Below are positions 6,118 to 13,260 of a stretch of DNA of 20,652 nucleotides, in pieces. The stretch comes from a virus, in IMG/VR virus record IMGVR_UViG_3300023443_000173, positions 1 to 20,652 of that record. The stretch is one strand, 5' to 3'. The first letter of the stretch is position 1; every line of letters begins with the position of its first letter. The position numbers were made by a program, and so were the translations under genes. The notes beneath the pieces were generated by a model. It did not search any database and had not been told where the DNA came from. It saw nothing but the letters and a program-made list of their open reading frames with translations.

Positions 6118-6532
6118 CACAGGGCGACCAACAGACTACAAACCAGCACTAGTAGAAGAGTTCCTAGAACGCATAGCAGGCGGTGAGAAGATAACACACA
6201 TCTGCCGTGACGATCATATGCCAGAGCCTAAGACTATTTATAGATGGGAAGGGAAGCACGAAGAGTTTTGTCAATCTTTCGCCCGCGCCAGGGATAAAGC
6301 ATGTGATGCAATCTCCTACGAAGCTATGGAAATAGCCGATGATCTAAGCATAGAGCCAGCACACAAGCGGGTTATGGTTGACACCAGGCTTAAGCTGTTA
6401 GGCATGTGGAGCAACCGATACAGCTCCAAGCAGTCCATAGACCACACCACAGCAGGCAAAGAGATCAAGACCGTTGCAACAGTGACCACCGCAGAGCTTG
6501 AAGCTATGGTGGCCGCACAAATGAAGAAATAA
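6110..6532 (+). CDS. terS: Terminase small subunit
   Basis: 140 residues. It begins GRPTDYKPALVEEFLERIA and continues with KITHICRDDHMPEPKTIYRW (residues 27-46), the N-terminal helix-turn-helix of a widespread small-terminase family whose members read GRPTDYTPE then ICRDDGMPS-STV-RW. The middle helices (EEFCQSFARARDKACDAISYE then ADDLSIEPAHKRVMVDTRLKLLGMWSNRY) form the oligomerisation core typical of the family. It recognises phage DNA at the packaging site and regulates the large subunit. Length is normal. Oddly, the large-subunit gene is not adjacent: 2.8 kb with RNA2 and eight small genes lie between. A terminator follows. Confidence 0.9.
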   Translation: MANTGRPTDYKPALVEEFLERIAGGEKITHICRDDHMPEPKTIYRWEGKHEEFCQSFARARDKACDAISYEAMEIADDLSIEPAHKRVMVDTRLKLLGMWSNRYSSKQSIDHTTAGKEIKTVATVTTAELEAMVAAQMKK

Positions 6533-6554
6533 GCACTCGCAGCTCTCGCCAACT

Positions 6555-6579
6555 AAGCCTCCTTGTGGGGCTTTTTCTT
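6555..6579 (+). terminator. Intrinsic terminator after terminase small subunit
   Basis: Stem AAGCCTC (6555-6561) pairs with GGGGCTT (6567-6573) across a 5-nt loop, with one G-U pair. It is followed directly by a T-rich tail (TTTCTTT). It closes the fibre/terS transcript 23 bases after the terS stop and isolates the RNA2 promoter downstream. Confidence 0.8.
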
Positions 6580-6664
6580 TGCCCAGTATGCAAGTATCTT
6601 GTAGGATATTAAGAAGTGAACGCGCTCTAAGACCGGAAAGTATCAGAAATATTGTATTTAGGCC

Positions 6665-6692
6665 TTGATTTACTGTTTTTAGGGGTTATATT
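6665..6692 (+). promoter_or_regulatory. Promoter for RNA2
   Basis: TTGATT (6665-6670), a 16-nt spacer and TATATT (6687-6692) fit a sigma70 promoter. The predicted start near 6699 coincides with the 5' strand of the first long helix of RNA2 (6694-6706). The stretch 6580-6664 shows no gene and no clear structure. Confidence 0.6.
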
Positions 6693-6698
6693 AGGTTT

Positions 6699-7123
6699 GT
6701 AACGAGCGGCGTTGAAAGTAGAAGCGCAAACGATGCATAGTTTTACAGTGGGAAACATGGAATCCTTAATCTGTTGCGAGGATTAGGGCGGTAGGTTCAA
6801 AACCTACGCTGTATAGCCTCAGTAACGCGGGGCCTCGTTACAAGTTCTGAGTATGTTTTGAGTTAGGTGTGTGCAGATGAGTGGATACAAGAGGAAGTTG
6901 GCGAAACAGCGATAGCGTTAGCCTGACCGGAAGCCAGAGACTGCTCATTAATGCCGGACCGCACACCGCTCAACACAGTGATAGCTATACCCGAAGGATT
7001 GGGTGAGAGACAGCCGCCCCTCCTAATGTGGCAATACTAGTTCTTGGCGAGTTGATCATAGCCTCTTGCTGGTCGGGGAAACGCACGAGTTAGTCGCGTG
7101 CATCCTTCGGATATAGTTAACAC
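6699..7123 (+). ncRNA. Structured RNA 2 with tRNA-like domain, class unknown
   Basis: The region holds no convincing gene and folds into nested helices. A 13-bp helix (10 Watson-Crick pairs, 3 G-U) joins 6694-6706 to 6834-6846 and encloses the tRNA-like fold. TTGAG/CTCAA (6858-6862/6969-6973) is stacked with GTGTGC/GCACAC (6869-6874/6961-6966) and ATGAG/CTCAT (6877-6881/6944-6948). A long final helix pairs 6978-6999 with 7102-7123, with two mismatches, one G-U pair and an uninterrupted 9-bp core CCGAAGGAT/ATCCTTCGG. Inside it is a GCACG/CGTGC hairpin (7083-7087/7097-7101). No U-tract follows, so it may be a leader of the gene at 7147 or a processed RNA. The layout (tRNA-like 5' domain, ornate 3' domain, phage setting) recalls GOLLD-type giant RNAs, but I cannot confirm membership. 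Confidence 0.65.
6742..6815 (+). other. tRNA-like cloverleaf inside RNA2
   Basis: The T arm is canonical: stem GTAGG/CCTAC (6791-6795/6803-6807) with loop TTCAAAA. The anticodon-like arm is AATCT/GGATT (6768-6772/6780-6784) with a 7-nt loop GTTGCGA; the reading would be TGC (Ala type). A D-like arm is GGA/TCC around AACATGGAA (6751-6753/6763-6765) with the usual GG. The acceptor TTTACAG/CTGTATA (6742-6748/6109 side at 6809-6815) has one T-T mismatch. An extra base (6808) and a 3-bp D stem make it non-standard, and no CCA is encoded. It is more likely a tRNA mimic than a working tRNA. Confidence 0.45.
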
Positions 7124-7146
7124 AGTTATAAACACAGGAGACCTGC

Positions 7147-7434
7147 ATGATCTGGAAAGTTAGAGACCCAAACAGATGGCGCAAATGCTTTGCTGTTTTC
7201 CCCAAGAGGATAGGTGACAAGTGGATATGGTTGTCACGTTATGCATGGAGGCCTTTACCGGAAGAATATACTCAATCTCCACCTTTCGCCTTTCGGTTCT
7301 ACCAAGAATTTTCTCTACCTTGTGGGTATTGTATATGGAAAGAACACTTTAATGTGGTTGGTTGTCCGCTTGTCTCGATATCATGGGTTTCACCTAAGGC
7401 AACGCTTAAAGTTGTTGATGAACACAGGGGTTAG
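7147..7434 (+). CDS. Aromatic-rich hypothetical protein
   Basis: 95 residues with ATG preceded by CACAGGAGACCTGC, a clear Shine-Dalgarno. It is unusually rich in Trp, Tyr and Phe (WKVRDPNRWRKCF, KWIWLSRYAWRPLPEEY). It is basic at the N-terminus, with three Cys and no membrane segment. I recognise no family. It is the first gene downstream of RNA2 and probably on the same transcript. It is one of only two clearly intact genes here that end in TAG; the next gene starts two bases later. Confidence 0.55.
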   Translation: MIWKVRDPNRWRKCFAVFPKRIGDKWIWLSRYAWRPLPEEYTQSPPFAFRFYQEFSLPCGYCIWKEHFNVVGCPLVSISWVSPKATLKVVDEHRG

Positions 7435-7436
7435 AT

Positions 7437-7607
7437 ATGAGGGAAGTCTCTAAAGACGAGTGGTTTGATGCGTATAAGTCTGCGTTTGGTGATATTCCGG
7501 TTATTGTTCGTGACGATAGCCTAATGATGTCAAAGGGCTATGTGGATGGAAAGATATTTAACATGATACGCGATGGTGACGAGATTAAGTTCTACATCAA
7601 AGAGTAA
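7437..7607 (+). CDS. Small hypothetical protein (56 aa)
   Basis: The ATG at 7437 lies two bases after the TAG of the gene before it, with ACAGGGG as likely binding site. The product reads MREVSKDEWFDAYKSAFGDI and continues to a C-terminal EIKFYIKE. It is acidic, probably a helix followed by a small beta sheet (VIVRDDS, KGYVDGKIFNMI, KFYIKE). No family is recognised. It is too short for common gene-finding cut-offs, but spacing and codon use match its neighbours. Confidence 0.5.
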   Translation: MREVSKDEWFDAYKSAFGDIPVIVRDDSLMMSKGYVDGKIFNMIRDGDEIKFYIKE

Positions 7608-7717
7608 TATCTTGTGGTGTGCAGTTGTTAGACAACGTCCTTGTACGCGAGGGTGCGAAGGTTATCGTAAGACCCTTTCCGGCTACACACCTCACGATAT
7701 TATTTAAGGAGAGAGAC
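7608..7717 (+). promoter_or_regulatory. Structured leader of the Ala-tract gene
   Basis: The 110-nt gap folds: GGTGTG (7616-7621) pairs with CACACC (7686-7691). Inside lie hairpin GTTGT-TAG-ACAAC and a CCTT...AAGG hairpin with an inner CGC/GCG stem. AAGGAG at the end is the binding site of the next gene. GTGTGCAGTTG (7617-7627) nearly repeats GTGTGCAGATG of RNA2 (6869-6879). The next gene's frame is open back to 7619, but this structure and the binding site argue that the gap is untranslated. Confidence 0.4.
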
Positions 7718-8377
<660 letters not shown>

Positions 8378-8382
8378 TAGTG

Positions 8383-8553
8383 ATGAATGAAGCAGCATTT
8401 TACGCCGTAGCACTGCTCACCAACGTTTGGTACATGCAGGTGAACTACATTACAGGTGCTGGCTTCATGTACGGTGCGTCTCTGCTGGTGGCGTGGATTA
8501 CATGGGAGCGAGGCAGGGTTAATTCAGGGGTAGACCGGGTCATACCCGGCTGA
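8383..8553 (+). CDS. Small membrane protein (56 aa)
   Basis: The ATG at 8383 is five bases after the previous stop; no strong Shine-Dalgarno is visible, so translation may be coupled. Two hydrophobic segments are visible, about residues 3-20 (EAAFYAVALLTNVWYM) and 25-42 (GAGFMYGASLLVAWITW), followed by a basic/polar tail (ERGRVNSGVDRVIPG). This is the layout of a small two-span inner-membrane protein. A holin or a superinfection-exclusion protein is possible, but no endolysin or spanin neighbour is in view to support lysis. The last codons lie in a perfect hairpin CCGGGT-CAT-ACCCGG (8535-8549). Confidence 0.5.
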   Translation: MNEAAFYAVALLTNVWYMQVNYITGAGFMYGASLLVAWITWERGRVNSGVDRVIPG

Positions 8554-8720
8554 TGTGAGGGGATGCAGGGTAGCCTTACGAAGAATGACAAAAAGCCTGC
8601 ACATTAACTAGGCCCGATAAGGTATTTGAGTGTACCTGTGACTCAACACTTTCCCGTCAGTGTGGCCAAAGGCGGGGCTAATTCAAGGGACGGTGTGCGC
8701 ACACCACAAGGAGGCGAGAC
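8554..8720 (+). promoter_or_regulatory. Structured leader with possible pseudoknot
   Basis: The 167-nt gap contains TGCAGG/CCTGCA (8564-8569/8596-8601). TTGAGT/ACTCAA competes with GGTA/TACC in the same stretch (about 8621-8646). ACACT/AGTGT (8646-8650/8659-8663) has an 8-nt loop in which CCGTC (8654-8658) is complementary to GACGG (8689-8693), a pseudoknot option. A perfect 14-bp palindrome GGTGTGCGCACACC spans 8692-8705. AAGGAGG (8708-8714) follows, so folding here could control access to the binding site. No known riboswitch consensus is recognised. Confidence 0.4.
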
Positions 8721-8897
8721 ATGTTTAATGCGGAACAAATGCTGAAAGAGTCGGTTGCTGAAGTAGCGAGGCTTGTTGCTGTTATAGATATGGCCATAAC
8801 ACTGCTCGGTAATGACATGCCGGATATAGACGAAGCGGAGCGCCACGTTAGGCACATCCAGAAATATCTATATAAGAACCTACGGAACCCTCAATGA
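8721..8897 (+). CDS. Small helical protein (58 aa)
   Basis: ATG at 8721 with an excellent site (AAGGAGGCGAGAC). The product begins MFNAEQMLKESVAEVARLVA and continues through DMAITLLGNDMPDIDEAERHV to KYLYKNLRNPQ. It is predicted to be two helices with acidic and basic faces and no membrane span. Its stop overlaps the next start (ATGA), so it begins the cluster that leads directly into the large terminase. No family is recognised. Confidence 0.6.
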   Translation: MFNAEQMLKESVAEVARLVAVIDMAITLLGNDMPDIDEAERHVRHIQKYLYKNLRNPQ

Positions 8898-9133
8898 ACT
8901 TTGTAGACAAGCTATCAGCAGCAGGCTTCCCCAGTAAGCGACAGTTCGCGCTGTACGTAAAGTATACGCCGCAGGCTGTGAGTGACTGGAAAGAGAAGCC
9001 GCCACATTGGGTGCATATTATCCTGGATCAGTGCATAGGTGAACAAAGAGACGAAGAGACGCGACGAGCATGGAGAAAAGAGAGAGAAGAATTAAATAGA
9101 ATTATTGCGTTTATACGGGAGTGGAAGGGATGA
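8894..9133 (+). CDS. Small Cro-like HTH protein
   Basis: 79 residues with ATGA coupling on both sides. Residues 5-45 (KLSAAGFPSKRQFALYVKYT, then PQAVSDWKEKPPHWVHIIL) form a clear helix-turn-helix of the YdaS/Cro type: helix, KRQFALYVKYT, turn, PQAVSDWK recognition helix. The C-terminal half is a long charged helix (EQRDEETRRAWRKEREELNR), suited to dimerisation. It could bind phage DNA as a regulator, or act as a second packaging-site binding factor given that it lies just before the large terminase. The regulator reading is the more conservative. Confidence 0.65.
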   Translation: MNFVDKLSAAGFPSKRQFALYVKYTPQAVSDWKEKPPHWVHIILDQCIGEQRDEETRRAWRKEREELNRIIAFIREWKG

Positions 9134-9306
9134 ACGGTAGAAGCGGCATTGGAATGAAGAAGCACGGCGTTTGCGGTTCTCGTAATGGCTGCGGTAAATC
9201 ACCAAAGCTTAGACTTCAGATGAAAATGAACGCAGAAAAAGACGAGCGGAAAGCCAAGCCGTCAACCTGTGACAAGTCTAGTATTAGGGATTTGTTTAAG
9301 GCATGA
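9130..9306 (+). CDS. Small basic Cys-containing protein (58 aa)
   Basis: The start is taken at ATG 9130, which makes an ATGA overlap with the previous gene; a GTG three codons earlier in the same frame lacks that coupling. The product is strongly basic (MKKHGVCGSRNGCGKSPKLR, then NAEKDERKAKPSTCDKSSIR) with a G-V-C-x5-C pair and one further Cys, so a small zinc or nucleic-acid-binding protein is possible. It ends in another ATGA overlap with the large terminase. No family is recognised. Confidence 0.55.
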   Translation: MNGRSGIGMKKHGVCGSRNGCGKSPKLRLQMKMNAEKDERKAKPSTCDKSSIRDLFKA

Positions 9307-10832
9307 ACATTGAAGAAGCAGCTAAAGAGCTACTACGGCGCAGACGGGCAGAAAGTAGCCTGATAGACTTTACTCGGTATACCTTCCCAAAGTACCGGCC
9401 TGCGGACCATCATTTCCAGATTGCAGAGAGGCTTGAAGCTGTAGAACGTGGTGACATTAAACGCCTAATGATCTTCATGCCGCCCCGCCACGGTAAGAGT
9501 GAGCTAGCATCAAAGCGTTTCCCTGCGTGGTGCCTTGGCCGTGATCCAGATAAGAATTTCATATCAGCATCGTATAACTCAGAGCTTGCAGGTGATTTTG
9601 GCCGGGAAGTCCGTAACATTATCCAGGAGCAAGAATATGCAAACCTGTTCCCCAATACCAGCATTGCTAAGGATAGCGGTTCAGCCCCTCGCTGGCACAC
9701 TAACGGTCTAGGCGGTTACGTTGCTGCGGGTATTGGTACAGCAGTTACGGGTCGGGGCGCTCATATATTCACAATTGATGATCCCGTTAAGGATAGAGAA
9801 CAGGCAGAAAGTGAACGGCAACGCAGAACTATTTACGACTGGTACAAGTCAACGGCATACACACGCCTGGAATCAGAGTTAAGTGGTGAGGTAACAGAGG
9901 AAGACTTGTTTTGGGATGTATCCGCATCACTCAGGGAAGGACTAATCAAGCCGTTCGAGGGTGCAATCGTTCTTATTCAAACACGGTGGCATGAAGATGA
10001 TTTAGCAGGCAAGCTGATAACCGACATGGAACGAGGTGCCGACCAGTGGGAGATTTTAGATTTACCCGCAATACAGGACAACCAAGCTTTATGGCCTTCA
10101 AAGTACCCGCTTGATAAGTTAGAGAAAATCAAGACAGCAATCGGCGCTCGGGAATGGTCGGCATTATATCAACAGCAGCCGCAGCCTGACGAGGGCACAT
10201 ACTTCCTGAAGACGTATTTCAACAGATACGACAAGTTGCCTGACCCTGTTAACGTGTGGCTGACTTCAGATTACGCGGTAAGTGAGGACAAAGGCGATTA
10301 TACTGAGCATTCGGTATGGGGCATTGACCATGTAAACAACATCTACCTGATGGATAATTGGCACGGGCAAACAACACCGGACGTATGGATTGACGAGGCA
10401 TTGAAATTAATCCTAAAATACAAGCCTTATGTGTGGTTTGGTGAGGGTGGTGTAATTCGCAGGTCAACAGAACCTTTCATCAAGAAGGCTATGGAGGATC
10501 AAAAGACATACGTTCGTCTAGAGTGGATTAACCCGGTTGGTGACAAGCCTTCAAGGGCTAGATCATTTCAGGCCCGCGCCGCAATGGGCAAAGTATACCT
10601 TCCTAACAATGCTGTAGGCGATAGGGCTTTAGACCAGATGATAAGGTTTCCAACAGGTAAGCATGATGACTTTGTTGATACAGCTTCATTGATGGGATTA
10701 GTGATAGATCAGGCACACCAAGCATATATACCAACCGAGGATGTTCCAACGGACTACTTGCGCCCAGCAAGGTTTAAAGATATTGTGAGGGGCACAAGTA
10801 AAAACCGCAAAGCAAGAGAAAAGGCTTGGTAA
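9303..10832 (+). CDS. terL: Terminase large subunit (packaging ATPase/nuclease)
   Basis: 509 residues. The N-terminal ATPase has Walker A MPPRHGKSE (residues 59-67), Walker B IFTIDDP (155-161) and coupling motif QTRWHEDDLAG (226-236). The C-terminal RNase H-like nuclease has a first acidic site SDYAVSEDKGDYTE (322-335) and the late motif GKHDDFVDTAS (452-462). It pumps DNA through the portal into the prohead and cuts the concatemer. The length is normal. A segment of about 29 residues between YTRLE (186-190) and GAIVLIQTRWH replaces the few residues common in relatives. The start is coupled to the gene before it (ATGA) and the stop to the portal (TAATG). Confidence 0.95.
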   Translation: MNIEEAAKELLRRRRAESSLIDFTRYTFPKYRPADHHFQIAERLEAVERGDIKRLMIFMPPRHGKSELASKRFPAWCLGRDPDKNFISASYNSELAGDFGREVRNIIQEQEYANLFPNTSIAKDSGSAPRWHTNGLGGYVAAGIGTAVTGRGAHIFTIDDPVKDREQAESERQRRTIYDWYKSTAYTRLESELSGEVTEEDLFWDVSASLREGLIKPFEGAIVLIQTRWHEDDLAGKLITDMERGADQWEILDLPAIQDNQALWPSKYPLDKLEKIKTAIGAREWSALYQQQPQPDEGTYFLKTYFNRYDKLPDPVNVWLTSDYAVSEDKGDYTEHSVWGIDHVNNIYLMDNWHGQTTPDVWIDEALKLILKYKPYVWFGEGGVIRRSTEPFIKKAMEDQKTYVRLEWINPVGDKPSRARSFQARAAMGKVYLPNNAVGDRALDQMIRFPTGKHDDFVDTASLMGLVIDQAHQAYIPTEDVPTDYLRPARFKDIVRGTSKNRKAREKAW

Positions 10833-12934
10833 TGGCTCGAGAACGTTCAAAAACAGATTCCCAAAAATTCTGGGGTAATCAGATTTCCGACCAACAGAAG
10901 CGGTTTAAGGATGGTTGGTACAGTCGTGGTGAAAACACCGTGGAGCGTTACCGTAATGGCGGCCAGGGCGGTAAAGAGACTAGTTTTAATATTCTGTGGT
11001 CAAATACAGAAATCCTCAAGGCTGCAACATTCTCTCGCACGCCACCGCCTAATGTGGCAAGGCGACATAAAACGGTCAATACAAACAATGACCCACAAGT
11101 TAACATACAAATAGCGGTAGCAAGGGAAGCTTCCGAAACAATAGAACGGGTTTTAGAGTTTTATAGCGAAGAGAAGACATTCACCAAAAACCTGCGTAAA
11201 TGCCGTGATGATATGTTGTTACCTGGACGCGGTGCAGTTTGGGTTCAATACAATTCAGAATTCAGGACTATAGAGCTTGAGATAATGGACGAGGTTCTTG
11301 ACCTAGACGTTGAGAGAGAACCAACATTCCAATTTGAAGGCCGCATAGTAACACCTGATAGATTTATAGAGATTGAAGGCGAGAATATCCCTGTAGCTGA
11401 CGAGTTCGTAACTGAAAGCGTTGAACTTCAGTATGTATACTGGCAGGATTTCTTAACGTCAGATTCAAGAGCATGGGAAGATGTGTGGTGGGTTGCGCGT
11501 CAGCATGGTCTTGATAAAGATGAGCTGGTTGACAGGTTTGGCAAGGAAAAAATAGATAGCATAGGCATTGATGGAGCTACCCAAACAGACAGTAACGATA
11601 ACAAAAGAGATGTTTTTAACGTCTGGGAGATATGGGACAAGACGAAAGGCGAAAGGGTGTGGTTTATGAAAGACGCCCTGGATACATTAAAGATTGAGCC
11701 GGTTAAACTGAATCTTAAAGATTTCTTCCCTTGTCCTGAACCTATTATGCCGTTTGAGACTAACGACACAATGATGCCCATCCCTGAGTTTTTGGTTTAC
11801 AAAGACTTGGCCGTTGAACTTGACGTAATATCCAGCCGCCTTACTTCGCTTACTGAAGCTATGAAGCTTACAGGTCTTTATGGCACCATGAACAAGGACG
11901 CAATCGCCAATTTACAAAATGGGTCCGACGGACAATTAATTGGCGTTAATATGGCGGCATTTACTGAGGGCGGAACATTAAACCAGCAAATTGTCTGGAT
12001 GCCTATTGGCGAGGCGGCGGGCGTAATTCAGCAGCTTGAGTCCCGCAAGGCTATCATTAAAAATGAAATCCATGAAATTACAGGCATTAGCGACATTGTT
12101 CGCGGTGCTACTGATCCTAACGAGACAGCAACCGCTCAACGGCTAAAGGGTTCCTTTGGCTCTCTTCGTTTACGCCCAAGGCGTGAGCCTATGGAAGAGT
12201 TAATCCGTGATGTTTATGGCATAATGGGTGAAATCATTGCAGAACAGTTTGACCAATCAACAATTGAGAAGATAACAGGAAAGCCTGTTCATCCTTTTGT
12301 TATGGAGTTCTTGCAAGACGATGAGCTTCGTGACTTCCGTATTGATATTGAAACGGACGCAACAGTCCAGCCTAACCAAGAGATAGACCAGCGGAACGCG
12401 GTGCAGTTTGTTGAGGTTATCAACAGCCTGTTTACAGTCGCGCTCCCGGCTGTAAAAGAAACACCTGAATTAGGCCCATTAGTAGGCGCAACCATGAAGT
12501 TCGTCGGCAATCAGTTTAAAGCTGGTCGCGAGCTTATGGGTATATTCGATGAAACAATTGATCGCCTATCTCAACAGGGACAGCAGCCACAAGGTGAAGA
12601 CGTAGCATCACAGATTGCCGCACAGCAACGGCAGATTGAACAGGGTAAGCTACAAATAGAACAAGGTAAATTACAGGTAGAGCAAGGAAAGCTTCAAGGG
12701 CAACAGCGCGATCAACAGTTAGAGCAGCAACAACAACAGATTGACGTCGCAGCACTTCAGCAGGAAGAACGCTTAACTAATCAAAACAATGAGGTCGATT
12801 TATTGCAAGACCAAATCAGGGGTGGCGTACAAGTGACAACCGCTCAAATAGAGGCTGCAACTTCTGCCGATGACAACAATACCAAATTAGCTGTTGAACA
12901 ATTAAAACAACTCGCTAGCCGCCGTCTAAATTAA
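10832..12934 (+). CDS. Portal protein, P22-like
   Basis: 700 residues from ATG 10832 (TAATG overlap with terL); a TTG six bases earlier is unlikely. Features of the family include early WGNQISDQQKRFKDGWYSRG, FNILWSNTEILKAATFSRTP, the central DVWWVARQHGLDKDELV, and VRGATDPNETATAQRLKGSF (about residues 427-446), a well-kept segment of these portals. From about residue 590 to the end lies a Gln-rich coiled coil with three RQIEQGKLQIEQGKLQ-type repeats, matching the C-terminal barrel of long podovirus portals. Twelve copies form the DNA entry ring at one capsid vertex, docked by TerL inside the cell and by the adaptor after filling. Confidence 0.9.
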   Translation: MARERSKTDSQKFWGNQISDQQKRFKDGWYSRGENTVERYRNGGQGGKETSFNILWSNTEILKAATFSRTPPPNVARRHKTVNTNNDPQVNIQIAVAREASETIERVLEFYSEEKTFTKNLRKCRDDMLLPGRGAVWVQYNSEFRTIELEIMDEVLDLDVEREPTFQFEGRIVTPDRFIEIEGENIPVADEFVTESVELQYVYWQDFLTSDSRAWEDVWWVARQHGLDKDELVDRFGKEKIDSIGIDGATQTDSNDNKRDVFNVWEIWDKTKGERVWFMKDALDTLKIEPVKLNLKDFFPCPEPIMPFETNDTMMPIPEFLVYKDLAVELDVISSRLTSLTEAMKLTGLYGTMNKDAIANLQNGSDGQLIGVNMAAFTEGGTLNQQIVWMPIGEAAGVIQQLESRKAIIKNEIHEITGISDIVRGATDPNETATAQRLKGSFGSLRLRPRREPMEELIRDVYGIMGEIIAEQFDQSTIEKITGKPVHPFVMEFLQDDELRDFRIDIETDATVQPNQEIDQRNAVQFVEVINSLFTVALPAVKETPELGPLVGATMKFVGNQFKAGRELMGIFDETIDRLSQQGQQPQGEDVASQIAAQQRQIEQGKLQIEQGKLQVEQGKLQGQQRDQQLEQQQQQIDVAALQQEERLTNQNNEVDLLQDQIRGGVQVTTAQIEAATSADDNNTKLAVEQLKQLASRRLN

Positions 12935-12937
12935 ATG

Positions 12938-12984
12938 TTTACGAATAACATAATTTTAGCTAAGATTAACTGTAATTTAGTTAA
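12938..12984 (+). promoter_or_regulatory. Weak promoter candidate and hairpin before capsid block
   Basis: TTTACG (12938-12943), 17 nt, TAAGAT (12961-12966) is a four-of-six match at both boxes. A hairpin TTAACT/AGTTAA (12966-12971/12979-12984) with a 7-nt loop ends one base before GGGCG, so it could affect access to the next binding site. Evidence is weak; read-through from terL/portal may be enough to express the capsid genes. Confidence 0.3.
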
Positions 12985-12993
12985 GGGCGAATA

Positions 12994-13260
12994 ATGACTA
13001 TTTCACAGGAAACATTTGCGTACTGGCGTAAACACGGCGCTCCCGGCATCACAACTAGTGAACGGGAGGCCTTTGTTTCTCATGCCGACGGCAAGAGATA
13101 CACTTGTTCAAAAAAATATGAAGCTGAAGTTAAGGCTCGCGGTTATGAGATTGTTGGTGATGCAGCAATTGAAATGGACGATAAGCCTAGTGCTGAATAT
13201 GTAGCAAAGCTGGATGATGATATTAGGACAGCATACAACAATCATGAGGGCGAGACATGA
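12994..13260 (+). CDS. Small hypothetical protein in capsid operon
   Basis: 88 residues behind AAGGGCGAATA. It opens ISQETFAYWRKHGAPGITTS, followed by HADGKRYTCSKKYEAEVKAR and an acidic C-terminus. A segment TCSKKYEAEVKARGYEIVGD could be a small alpha/beta domain. It stands between portal and scaffold and is coupled to the scaffold start (ATGA). Small proteins at this place are sometimes head-assembly accessories, but no family is recognised. Confidence 0.6.
   Translation: MTISQETFAYWRKHGAPGITTSEREAFVSHADGKRYTCSKKYEAEVKARGYEIVGDAAIEMDDKPSAEYVAKLDDDIRTAYNNHEGET

Noticed and set aside
6742-6815. Annotation as a genuine tRNA-Ala
   Set aside because: Acceptor mismatch, extra base, 3-bp D stem and location inside a larger helix; called tRNA-like only.
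7214-7453. Second frame over the gene at 7147
   Set aside because: It lies almost entirely within the 7147-7434 gene, which has the good binding site; the alternative has none.
7619-7717. N-terminal extension of the Ala-tract protein from GTG 7619
   Set aside because: AAGGAGAGAGAC stands directly before ATG 7718 and the extension region folds as a leader.
10826-10831. TTG start of the portal gene
   Set aside because: ATG 10832 forms the usual TAATG coupling with terL and is the stronger start.
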